43,202 nucleotides of DNA from Desulfacinum infernum DSM 9756 (GTDB lineage: Bacteria > Desulfobacterota > Syntrophobacteria > Syntrophobacterales > DSM-9756): positions 1 to 43,202 of the forward strand of contig NZ_FQVB01000035.1 of the NCBI RefSeq assembly GCF_900129305.1, written 5' to 3'. Shown here piece by piece: positions 33,839 to 41,512 of the stretch. The translations under genes were made by a program, and so were the position numbers. Under the pieces are notes generated by a model. The model did not search any database. It was not told the origin of the DNA and saw nothing but the letters and a program-made list of their open reading frames with translations. Position 1 is the first letter of the stretch. The number at the start of each line of letters is the position of its first letter.

Positions 33839-34690
33839 ATGGATCGACCGCCCGAGATGCTTCCCACTCCGTTTCTCGACTGTCTGTCCGCTCACGTGGC
33901 CGTTCTGGACGGTTCCGGAACAATCCTTTGGGTCAACAGGGCTTGGAAAGAATACGGGCGGGACAACGGGTATCGCGGTCCGGAAGGCGCCGTGGGGCTC
34001 AACTACCTGGAAGAGTGTTCCCGGGCGGTCCTGCGGGGAGCTCCCGCCGCCAAGGCGGTCGGGGAGGCCCTCCAAGGCCTTCTTGCCTCGGGTACCGACG
34101 AATTTCGCCTTCCCTATGATTGCCACTCTCCGGAAAAGAAACGTTGGTTTCTCCTCCGGGCCTTTCCTCTCGAAGGATACCCGCCGGCTCGCGCCGTGGT
34201 GAGCCACGAAGACGTGACGGAGCTGATGCTGGCTCGGGAAGAACTGGAGGCGCAGCGAGCTCGACTGGAGCGCATGAACCTGGTGCTCACGGAACTTCTG
34301 GACCGCCGCCAAAGGGATCGGGCGGCCCTGGAAGAGGCCGTGGCGGAAAATGTGCACCGGCGGCTCCTTCCCCTGGTGGATCTGCTCCGAGGCCGACTCA
34401 GGACCAAAGACGGCCGCGATCTCCTGGACCGCTTGGAAAGAGGCCTCCGAGACGTGGCCTCGCCCTTTCTGCGACGGCTGGGGCAATCGGCCCTGGGGCT
34501 GACTCCAAGGGAGCTCGAGGTGGCCGAAATGGTCCGAAACGGTTGTTCCAGCAAGGAAATCGCCGAACGGCTTCACATCTCCGAAAAGGCCGTGGCCTTT
34601 CATCGAGGCAACCTGCGAAGGAAACTGGGCCTCAGGCACCGGCGCGAGAGCCTGAGAGTCCGATTGCTCGCCCTGGAACAAGCTGAATGA
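33839..34690 (+). CDS. PAS-domain LuxR-type transcriptional regulator
   Basis: The 283-residue protein has one N-terminal PAS domain (about residues 10-130: LSAHVAVLDGSGTILWVNRA, then WKEYG, and RAVVSHEDVTELMLAREELE), a long helical linker (about 130-215) and a C-terminal LuxR helix-turn-helix (LGLTPRELEVAEMVRNGCSS, KEIAERLHISEKAVAFH). The linker with EEAVAENVHRRLLPLVDLL resembles the dimerisation part of histidine kinases, but the ATPase domain is absent. The ATG at 33839 is chosen because it starts just before the PAS domain; TTG at 33764 is possible but lacks support. The ligand is unknown. The next gene follows after about 20 bases, so they may be co-transcribed. Confidence 0.85.
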   Translation: MDRPPEMLPTPFLDCLSAHVAVLDGSGTILWVNRAWKEYGRDNGYRGPEGAVGLNYLEECSRAVLRGAPAAKAVGEALQGLLASGTDEFRLPYDCHSPEKKRWFLLRAFPLEGYPPARAVVSHEDVTELMLAREELEAQRARLERMNLVLTELLDRRQRDRAALEEAVAENVHRRLLPLVDLLRGRLRTKDGRDLLDRLERGLRDVASPFLRRLGQSALGLTPRELEVAEMVRNGCSSKEIAERLHISEKAVAFHRGNLRRKLGLRHRRESLRVRLLALEQAE

Positions 34691-34711
34691 ATCCCCCCAA
34701 GGAGGACCCCC

Positions 34712-35149
34712 ATGGTGGAACGCATGAAGGCCATCCTGCGAAGCCAGAACCTTTGCGTACTGGCCACGTGCCACGACAACAAGCCCCACTGCTCTCTCAT
34801 GGCGTACGTGACCGATTCGGAAGCCCGGACCGTCTATGTGGCCACGCGACAGGACACCACCAAGTACTTGAACCTCCTGGAGAATCGAGAGGTAAGCCTG
34901 CTGGTGGACACGCGCGCGGAGGACGGAACTCAAGACCCGGCGAGCATTCGGGCCCTCACCGTCTACGGGGCCTATCAGCCCATGAGCGATCCGGAAAGGG
35001 AGCAGCTCATCCGGGAGCGCCTGGCGGAACGCCACCCTCATCTGGCCTCCCTGGTGCGCCACCCCAAGTCCGTCATCGTGCCCATCCGCATTGTTGCCTT
35101 TCTGCTGCTGGAAGGGGTGGAAGCGGCCCATTACGAGGTGCTGGATTGA
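34712..35149 (+). CDS. Pyridoxamine 5'-phosphate oxidase-like FMN-binding split-barrel protein
   Basis: The 145-residue protein has the split-barrel pattern of the PNPOx-like family: an N-terminal helix (MKAILRSQNLCVLATCHDNK), then PHCSLMAYVTDSEARTVYVA, the TTKYLNLLENREVSLLVDTR segment, and VIVPIRIVAFLLLEG. Such proteins bind flavin or F420-like cofactors or haem and often reduce small molecules. It lacks the extra C-terminal substrate domain of true PdxH, so it is not assigned to vitamin B6 synthesis. AAGGAGG is placed well before the ATG. A perfect hairpin overlaps its stop codon. Confidence 0.85.
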   Translation: MVERMKAILRSQNLCVLATCHDNKPHCSLMAYVTDSEARTVYVATRQDTTKYLNLLENREVSLLVDTRAEDGTQDPASIRALTVYGAYQPMSDPEREQLIRERLAERHPHLASLVRHPKSVIVPIRIVAFLLLEGVEAAHYEVLD

Positions 35150-35169
35150 TACCAGGTGCGACCTGGTAT
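35149..35169 (+). terminator. Perfect hairpin at stop of split-barrel gene
   Basis: ATACCAGGT and ACCTGGTAT form a perfect 9-bp stem with the loop GCG, beginning at the last base of the stop codon. The 3' arm ends TATTCC, slightly T-rich. It is a candidate terminator or processing site between this gene and the methyltransferase. Confidence 0.45.
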
Positions 35170-35268
35170 TCCGCTCCCGATCTTTTGGCATTGTGTGCAG
35201 GGGCTCCACTGCTTTCCTTACGTTCGTACCCCGACATGTGCGCAGTGGTCAGCGAAAGGAGAAAGCGG

Positions 35269-36315
35269 ATGGAAGCAGTGGAACGAAAGATTTTCAGTTG
35301 GGTGTACGGGCCCGATGCCTTCACCAGGCGGGACGAATCGGAGGACTCCGTCTTTTATGAAACGGACCGATTCGTGTCTCACCTGGATCGCACCGCTCTG
35401 GACACGGTGGAAAAGATCATCGGGTCCCTGGCGGTGGAGGAGGCGCCGGTCATTCTCGATCTCATGGCGGGCTGGGATTCACACCTCCCTCACGGGATCC
35501 AACCTGCGAGGGTGGTGGGCCTGGGGCTCAACGAAAACGAGCTTCGCGCCAACGAAGCCTTGACCGAGTACGTGCTGCACGACCTCAATGCGGATCCCCG
35601 GTTGCCCTTTGGGGATGCCACCTTCGACGTAGTTCTGAACACCGTTTCGGTGGATTACCTCACGCGCCCCTTCGAAGTCTTTCGGGAAGTGGGACGGATC
35701 CTGAAACCCGGCGGTCTTTTTCTCGTCATCTTTTCCAACCGCATGTTTCCCCAGAAGGCGGTGAAGGTGTGGAGGGAAGCCGGCGAGGAGGAGCGGGTGA
35801 TCATCGTGGAGGACTACTTCCGGAGCGCCGAACTCTTCGAGTCGCCTCAGGTGGCCATATCGAAAGGTTTACCGCGCCCGAAGGACGACAAGTACGCCCA
35901 TTTGGGCCTTCCCAGCGATCCCGTCTATGCCGTGTGGGCCGAAAAGAAGGGCGGCGCACTCGAGCGTCGGCCGCGCCCGAGACCCCGCCTGGATGCGGGC
36001 ACGCCGCTCAGCCGCGACGAATTGCTCCGTCGAAAGGAACAGGTGGGTCGGACCCTACAGTGCCCCTACTGCGGTCAGGGGCTCAAGAAGTGGAAGGTGC
36101 CGCAGACGCCCTTCACCGAATGGGACAACGAGTTCATGTACATCTGCTTCAACGATGCGTGTCCCTACCTGGTTCGAGGCTGGGAGGTGATGGAGACCCA
36201 GGGAAACCGGGGCTTTTCCTATCGCCTGATGTATAACCCCGATCGGGATGCTCTCATGCCGGTGCCGGTGCCGAGCCTGAAGGCCTTGAGAGAAAGCATC
36301 GTGGACGACGAATAG
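35269..36315 (+). CDS. Class I SAM-dependent methyltransferase with C-terminal zinc-ribbon
   Basis: In this 348-residue protein, residues about 60-165 follow the Methyltransf_11 fold: VILDLMAGWDSHLP as motif I (the usual DxGxGxG is degenerate), VVGLGLNENELRAN as motif II, LPFGDATFDVVLNTVSVDYL as motif IV and VGRILKPGGLFLVIFSNRMF. The C-terminal third adds a likely zinc site, CPYCGQGLKKW and CFNDACPYLVRGW. The substrate is unknown. AAAGGAGAA precedes the ATG at 35269; an ATG at 35235 lacks a ribosome site. The ABC transporter ATPase starts 11 bases after the stop, so it may share an operon with the exporter. Confidence 0.8.
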   Translation: MEAVERKIFSWVYGPDAFTRRDESEDSVFYETDRFVSHLDRTALDTVEKIIGSLAVEEAPVILDLMAGWDSHLPHGIQPARVVGLGLNENELRANEALTEYVLHDLNADPRLPFGDATFDVVLNTVSVDYLTRPFEVFREVGRILKPGGLFLVIFSNRMFPQKAVKVWREAGEEERVIIVEDYFRSAELFESPQVAISKGLPRPKDDKYAHLGLPSDPVYAVWAEKKGGALERRPRPRPRLDAGTPLSRDELLRRKEQVGRTLQCPYCGQGLKKWKVPQTPFTEWDNEFMYICFNDACPYLVRGWEVMETQGNRGFSYRLMYNPDRDALMPVPVPSLKALRESIVDDE

Positions 36316-36326
36316 CGGAAGATCTC

Positions 36327-37022
36327 ATGACGTCTCGCCCGTCTCCGGCTTCCAAGCCCCTGATCGTGGCCCGGGATCTCAGCCGCATCTACCACGCGGG
36401 AAAGACCCGTGTGGTGGGGCTGGATCACGTGGACTTGGAGGTGGGTGCGGGCGAGATGGTCGTGCTCAAGGGGGTGAGCGGGTCCGGAAAGAGCACGCTC
36501 CTTGCCCTCCTGGCCGGGTTGGATCGCCCCACGTCGGGCATGCTCCACGTGGCCGGACTGGACCTCCTGAAGGCCTCTTCGACGGCCCTTACCCATTTTC
36601 GACGTCGCAAGGTGGGCATGGTCTTTCAATCCTTCAACCTCCTTCCCACCCTGACCGTTCTCGAAAACGTGTGTCTGCCTGGCTTGCTGGCGGGAGATTC
36701 GGAATCGGAAGTGCGCCGGAGGGCTCGGGCCTGGATCGAAAGGATGGGACTGGGAAGCAGAATGCATCACCTCCCGGGGGAGCTTTCCGGAGGCGAGATG
36801 CAGCGAACCGCCATCGCCCGGGCTCTCATCAACGACCCTCCCATCCTCCTGGCCGATGAACCCACGGGAAACCTGGACAGCGACAACGGCGGAATCGTGG
36901 TCCGCCTCTTGGCCGACCTGAACCGTTCTCACGGACGCACCGTGGTCATGGCCACCCACGGGGATCTGGCCGACGCCTTCGCCACCCGCATCGTTCGTCT
37001 CCGAGACGGCAGAATGGTATGA
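36327..37022 (+). CDS. ABC transporter ATP-binding protein (LolD/YbbA/AttE-like)
   Basis: The 231-residue ATPase has Walker A (GVSGSGKSTLLALL), a Q-loop (VGMVFQSFNLLPTLTV), the signature LSGGEMQRTAIARAL, Walker B (ILLADEPTGNLD) and the switch His (MATHGD). It belongs to the group that drives FtsX/MacB-like permeases, which move lipids, lipoproteins or peptides by a mechanical cycle instead of a transport pore. Its stop overlaps the permease start in ATGA, so the two are translationally coupled. Together with the AttH-like protein at 40325 it matches the gene set of Att-type exporters. Confidence 0.92.
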   Translation: MTSRPSPASKPLIVARDLSRIYHAGKTRVVGLDHVDLEVGAGEMVVLKGVSGSGKSTLLALLAGLDRPTSGMLHVAGLDLLKASSTALTHFRRRKVGMVFQSFNLLPTLTVLENVCLPGLLAGDSESEVRRRARAWIERMGLGSRMHHLPGELSGGEMQRTAIARALINDPPILLADEPTGNLDSDNGGIVVRLLADLNRSHGRTVVMATHGDLADAFATRIVRLRDGRMV

Positions 37023-39613
37023 AGCGTGCCTTCTTCCCGAAGCTTTTCTTTTGGTTACACGTGCGCCATGTGCGCCGCCACCCGGGCCGGGCCGTGGCCG
37101 TGGTCCTGGGGGTGGCCATCGGGGCGGCCGTCTTCACCAGCGTGCGGCTTGCCATGCGCGCTTCCCTGGATTCCTTTTCCCGGAGCATGGACGCCGTGAC
37201 GGGCGCGGCGGATCGGGTGGTGATCCGCCCCGGGGATTTCGTCCCGGAAGAATGGGTGGCGCGGCTGCTGGCCCGGGACGAAGTGGCGTCGGCAGCCCCT
37301 TTCCTGAGCGCTTACGTTCAGGACGAGGACCAAAGGTCTTCGCCCTTCCTGCTCATCGGAATCGATCCCTTTCTGGACGCCTCGTTTCGGACATGGTCCA
37401 GGGCGGGCGATTCCCGGGCGGGCTGGGACCTGGTGACCCGCCCCTTCACCCTTCTGATGACGGAAAAGCTTGCCCGGTTGCTGGACCGCTCGGTCGGGGA
37501 CGAGATCCGGCTGCGCCATCCGCGAGGGACCGCCGCGTTCCGTATTGCCGGAATCCTCGACAAGGAAGGGACGGGGGCGTTGGAAGGGGGCCTGGCGGCC
37601 GTCGCGGACATCGCCACCTTCCAGGAATTCACCGGGCTTTCGGGGTGGGTGGACCGCATCGATCTCAAACTGAGACATCCCGGGTCCTCCAGGGACATTG
37701 AAGCCCTTCGCCGACTGCTGCCCCGTGATCTGGTCCTGGAACGGCCCGGGAGCGGAAAGGCGGCGGGTCAAGGGCTTCTCAGGGCCTACGCGGCCAATCT
37801 TTCGGTGCTCAGCTTCGTGTCCCTTTTTGTGGGCATGTTTCTCATCTACAGCCTGGTGGCCCTCAATGCCGCCTCGCGCCGCCGGGAAACGGCCGTTCTG
37901 CTCTCCTTGGGCGCCACCTCCCGCTCCGTCTTTCTCCTCTTCGTGACGGAGGGATTGTTTTACGGCCTCCTCGGCTGGTTCCTGGCCCTCCCGCTGGGGC
38001 TTCCCTTGGTGAGGTGGATGGTGGAGGGGGTGGGCCGGACGGTGTCGGTTCTTTTCGTGCGGGTGGCTCCGGAGGATCTGGTGTTGAGTCCCTGGGAGTT
38101 GGCCGTTTCCTTGGTGGGAACGCTGGTGGTGAGCGCCTTGGCGGCGGTCCAGCCGGCGGCCGAAGCCATGAAGGTTTCCCCCAAGGAGGCCATGGCCCTC
38201 TCGGCCGGGCGGGAGCGCCATGGGGACGCCGGCAGGGGCCCGGTGGTTCCGGCCCTGGCGCTGATTGCCTCGGTGTGGGGGCTTTCGCGCCTGCCTCCGG
38301 CCGGAGGAACGGCCTACGGAGGTTACGCCGCCACCTTCGCCCTGTTCGTGGGATTTTCCCTGCTTTCGCCTTACGTTCTGCGCCGGCTGGGCCGGTCTTC
38401 GGCTCCCGCGCTGAAGCGCGTCTTCGGGCCAGCAGCCTATTTGGCGGGGCGCTCCGTGGCAAGGAGCGGCACGCGGGTGGCGGTGTCCGTGGGATCCCTG
38501 CTTACGGCTGTGGCCCTTTTCGTGGCCTTGACCATCATGGTCCACAGCTTTCGAAACACCGTGAATGCCTGGGTGCACCAGACGGTGAGCGGGGATCTCT
38601 TCGCGTCGCCGCGCCTGAACGAAATGAACCGGCATCGGAACATCTTTTCATCCGATCAGGTGGCCCTGCTCAAGGCGCTGGCATCCCGAGCGGACCTGGT
38701 CCCCTTCCGCCGGTTCTATCTTCAGTACCGGAATCTGCCCTATCAGTTCGAAGTGACCGATTTTGCGGCGTGGTTTCCCCATTCCGGCTACCTGTGGGTG
38801 GAGGGCGATCCGGCATCGGCCCGGCGCAGTCTGCTGGAAGGCACGGGGTGCGTCGTCTCCGAGGTCTTTGCCAACAAGATCGGGCTCTCCGTGGGGGAAC
38901 GGTTTCGGGACCGGATTGCTGGCGTGGAGCTGGATCTTCCCATCGTGGGCGTCATCCGGGACTATCGGTCCCAGGGAGGGGTGGTTTTCTTTTCCCTGCC
39001 GAGGTTTCGAGAGATGCGCCTTGCCGCCGGACTTCTCACCCAGGATGAGGAGTGGAGCGGAGTCCGATTCTTCGTGCGGGAGGACCGAGCGGACCGGGCC
39101 GGGGTGCTGAACCGAATCAAGCGAACCCTGGTGGAAAAGTTCGGAGACCGGGTTTCCTTTATCGAGGGGAACGAGCTTCGGGACAGAATCCTCCGGATCT
39201 TCGACGAAACCTTCGCCATCACCTTCGTGCTGCTTTTCATCGCCCTGGTGGTGGCCGCCCTGGGAATCGCCACCACCCTGGCCGTGTCGGTCCTGGAGCG
39301 CTCCGTGGAGCTCAATACCCTTTCCGCTCTGGGGGGAAGTGCCGCCCAGATCCGGTCCATGATCGGGTGGGAAGCGGCTCTGCTGGTGGCGGCCGGCGAG
39401 GTCCTAGGTCTGCTGTGCGGCCTGGCCTTGTCGGTGCTGCTCGTTTACGGGATCAACCGGCAGAGCTTCGGCTGGACGTTCATTTACGAAGTGAACGGCG
39501 CCACGTTCCTGTGGGCCTTGCCGCTCATCTTCGGAGCCGCTCTCGCGGCGTCTTTTCCCGTGGTGCGGCTGGCGCTCCGCCAATCCCCCGCCGCGCTCCT
39601 CAGGGAACTCTGA
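37019..39613 (+). CDS. FtsX-family ABC transporter permease (fused, YbbP/AttFG-like)
   Basis: The 864-residue inner-membrane protein contains two FtsX modules in one chain. TM1 is near residue 20-40 (VVLGVAIGAAVFTSVRLAMR), followed by a large periplasmic domain and the first FtsX module at about 255-385 (LSFVSLFVGMFLIYSLVALN). More membrane helices follow to about 490, then a second TM-periplasmic unit (VSVGSLLTAVALFVALTIMV), and the last FtsX module at about 735-864 ending FPVVRLALRQSPAALLREL. This layout is that of YbbP or fused AttF-AttG. The 4-base overlap with the ATPase gene indicates one complex. The cargo is not known; lipid or lipoprotein handling is the usual suggestion. Confidence 0.9.
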   Translation: MKRAFFPKLFFWLHVRHVRRHPGRAVAVVLGVAIGAAVFTSVRLAMRASLDSFSRSMDAVTGAADRVVIRPGDFVPEEWVARLLARDEVASAAPFLSAYVQDEDQRSSPFLLIGIDPFLDASFRTWSRAGDSRAGWDLVTRPFTLLMTEKLARLLDRSVGDEIRLRHPRGTAAFRIAGILDKEGTGALEGGLAAVADIATFQEFTGLSGWVDRIDLKLRHPGSSRDIEALRRLLPRDLVLERPGSGKAAGQGLLRAYAANLSVLSFVSLFVGMFLIYSLVALNAASRRRETAVLLSLGATSRSVFLLFVTEGLFYGLLGWFLALPLGLPLVRWMVEGVGRTVSVLFVRVAPEDLVLSPWELAVSLVGTLVVSALAAVQPAAEAMKVSPKEAMALSAGRERHGDAGRGPVVPALALIASVWGLSRLPPAGGTAYGGYAATFALFVGFSLLSPYVLRRLGRSSAPALKRVFGPAAYLAGRSVARSGTRVAVSVGSLLTAVALFVALTIMVHSFRNTVNAWVHQTVSGDLFASPRLNEMNRHRNIFSSDQVALLKALASRADLVPFRRFYLQYRNLPYQFEVTDFAAWFPHSGYLWVEGDPASARRSLLEGTGCVVSEVFANKIGLSVGERFRDRIAGVELDLPIVGVIRDYRSQGGVVFFSLPRFREMRLAAGLLTQDEEWSGVRFFVREDRADRAGVLNRIKRTLVEKFGDRVSFIEGNELRDRILRIFDETFAITFVLLFIALVVAALGIATTLAVSVLERSVELNTLSALGGSAAQIRSMIGWEAALLVAAGEVLGLLCGLALSVLLVYGINRQSFGWTFIYEVNGATFLWALPLIFGAALAASFPVVRLALRQSPAALLREL

Positions 39614-39710
39614 GGCAGACCGCGATAGACCGGCATTTTCAACCCAAACCCCCGTCACGGGCAGCCCGTGACAACGGAGGATGAGGCGCACCTTTGGAAA
39701 GCAGGTCCCT

Positions 39711-39738
39711 GTAGGGGCGAATGATGATTCGCCCCTAC
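39711..39738. repeat. Palindromic dispersed repeat (GTAGGGGCGAAT type)
   Basis: GTAGGGGCGAAT and ATTCGCCCCTAC pair perfectly around GATG. It is related to the palindrome at 5171-5205. Repeats of this type are scattered in many bacterial genomes, and their origin is usually attributed to small REP-like elements. Confidence 0.75.
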
Positions 39739-39932
39739 TGGCCGCGCGCACGAACAGAACAAGGTCGCGTTTTTATATAAATTGGGTCGATTCTTTCTCA
39801 TGGGCAGGTCCTGAAGGGCGGGCGTAAAGCCCGCCCCTACAAAGCGGCACGGACTCCTCGGGTAGAGGCGGGGTTTATCCCCGACCGCTCATCACGCGGT
39901 GTAAGAGACATCCGAATAAAGAATCTCTCAGC

Positions 39933-40079
39933 CAGGAGCATGTCTGACAATGGCTCATTTGCCCCTTCCAACGGCCATCCGTCATCCCCGCGAAAGCGGG
40001 GATCCAGGACTTCCGCCAACTTCTGGACTCCCGCTTGCGCGGGAGTGACCGTTTGAGGAGTTCTCGGGCAGCCTCCTAG
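39933..40079 (-). repeat. Miniature repeat element, short form, copy 2
   Basis: On the minus strand it begins CTAGGAGGCTGCCCGAGAA, contains CTCCCGCGCAAGCGGGAG and CCCCGCTTTCGCGGGG, and ends GACATGCTCCTGG. It matches 15869-16017 over the whole length in inverted orientation. It is the best-preserved example of the shared end sequence. Confidence 0.8.
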
Positions 40080-40324
40080 TTCAACCGGAGGAAGCATCGT
40101 GGCCGTCCTTACGAGACTGCGCATGAATGAAAGAACCTGCAGAGGGGCTCCGCCCGGCGACCGGACGGACGAGCCTCTGCGTCAACGCTTAATGCGGAAA
40201 AGAACCGCGAATGAACGCGTATGGACGCAAATGGAAATGACCGGTGTGAGGGAGGGGCGCAAGGGGAGCCATGACCGTTGAGGGGGATGCGGCAAAGGGT
40301 AGGGTGCTGCCAGGTGGTGACGGT

Positions 40325-41494
40325 ATGAAGTGGATCGCCGTTTGCGCATTGACATGGGTGACCGTGTTTTGCGGGCTCACGCCGGCGAAGGCGGAATCCG
40401 CCGGAACGGGCGAATACCGAGCCGTCACGGGCCCCTGCCATTTCCGCTTTCCCCGGGACCACGGGCCGCATCCCGACTACCGGACCGAATGGTGGTACTA
40501 CACGGGAAACGTGACCGATGAGCGCGGTCGGGCCTACGGATTCCAGTTCACCTTCTTTCGAAACCGGCTGATCTCCGATGCGACCCGGGGCCGGTGGCCG
40601 GTGCGCTGGTCCCGGTGGCGAAGCGATACGCTCATCCTCCTGCACATGGCCGTATCGGACGTCGCGCGAAAACGCTTTGTCCATCATCGTGATGCCGCCC
40701 GGGCGGTGCCGGGGATCGCCGGAGCCGGCTTTGACGACGGGCGGGTGCGCCTCTTTCTCAAAAAGAGCGAGCTCATCATCCAGGATGCCCGGCACCGGCT
40801 GGTCGGGTTCGGGGACGCGTTGAGCCTGGATCTCAGGCTGGTTCCCGAAAAGGAAGCGGTCTTTCACGGCCGGGAAGGCTACAGCAGGAAGGGGCAGGCG
40901 CCGGAACGGGCCAGCTGCTACTATTCCTTTCCGCGCATGGCCGTCCGCGGAAGGCTGAGAGTGGGCGAACAGTGGGTGACGGTCCGGGGTTCCGCCTGGA
41001 TGGATCACGAATACTCCACCGCCCCGCTGGAAGCGGGCGTGGTAGGCTGGGATTGGTTCAGTCTTCAGCTTTCCGATGGAACGGAACTCATGCTCTACGA
41101 ACTGAGAAAAGCGGACGGATCCGTGCATCCGGTATCCCAGGGTACCTTCGTTCGTTCCGACGGAAGCAAGGAAGATTTGGAACGGGGTGATTTCGACGTT
41201 CAAGTCCTGGGATCCTGGACCAGCCCGCACAGCGGGGCCGTTTATCCTTCCAGGTGGCGGATCCGGGTGCCAAGGCTGGGTCTGGACCTGACGGTGACCC
41301 CGCGCCTGGAGGATCAGGAGATGGTCGGAGAGGGTGCCGATGGAATCGATTACTGGGAAGGGAGCGTGGCCGTTCGGGGCCGGGCCGGGGCGAGCGCCGA
41401 GGAGGTCTCCGGTCTGGGATACGTGGAACTCACCGGCTACTCCGGGCCGGTTTTCGCTCTTCAACCCGAGTCGGGAAAAGATGACGGACCCTGA
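40325..41494 (+). CDS. AttH/CrtC-like lipocalin-domain secreted protein
   Basis: The 389-residue protein has a signal peptide (MKWIAVCALTWVTVFCGLTP, AKA). Then comes the tandem lipocalin-like fold of the AttH/hydroxyneurosporene synthase family, with the hallmarks FPRDHGPHPDYRTEWWYYTG, YGFQFTFFRNRL, LLHMAVSD, YYSFPRMAVRG, GSAWMDHEYSTAPL and WDWFSLQLSDGTELMLYELR. Family members usually stand next to an ABC ATPase and FtsX permease, as here, although a 711-bp repeat-filled gap intervenes. The enzymatic reaction is not established for this group; a lipid-related hydratase or carrier role in the periplasm is likely. The ATG at 40325 is chosen because it starts the signal peptide; an upstream ATG at 40271 adds a polar tail. 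Confidence 0.88.
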   Translation: MKWIAVCALTWVTVFCGLTPAKAESAGTGEYRAVTGPCHFRFPRDHGPHPDYRTEWWYYTGNVTDERGRAYGFQFTFFRNRLISDATRGRWPVRWSRWRSDTLILLHMAVSDVARKRFVHHRDAARAVPGIAGAGFDDGRVRLFLKKSELIIQDARHRLVGFGDALSLDLRLVPEKEAVFHGREGYSRKGQAPERASCYYSFPRMAVRGRLRVGEQWVTVRGSAWMDHEYSTAPLEAGVVGWDWFSLQLSDGTELMLYELRKADGSVHPVSQGTFVRSDGSKEDLERGDFDVQVLGSWTSPHSGAVYPSRWRIRVPRLGLDLTVTPRLEDQEMVGEGADGIDYWEGSVAVRGRAGASAEEVSGLGYVELTGYSGPVFALQPESGKDDGP

Positions 41495-41512
41495 AGCAGG
41501 GAAGGGATGGCC

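Larger units (their letters stand above)
39614..40324. other. Repeat-packed gap between permease and AttH-like genes
   Basis: This 711-bp gap has no supported gene. It contains the palindrome GTCACGGGCAGCCCGTGAC (39654-39672), the GTAGGGGCGAAT palindrome (39711-39738), GGGCGGGC-GTAAA-GCCCGCCC (39816-39836), a miniature element (39933-40079) and the motif AACCGCGAATGAACGCG near 40203. Independent repeats seem to have accumulated in a former operon gap. A promoter for the AttH-like gene should lie after 40230, but no clear boxes are seen. Confidence 0.6.

Noticed and set aside
33788-35209. Minus-strand frame opposite the PAS-LuxR and split-barrel genes
   Set aside because: Both plus-strand genes have clear domains and good starts; the minus frame shows none.
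5171-40079. Repeats as a CRISPR array
   Set aside because: Copies are kilobases apart, differ in type, and no spacer-repeat periodicity or cas gene is present.
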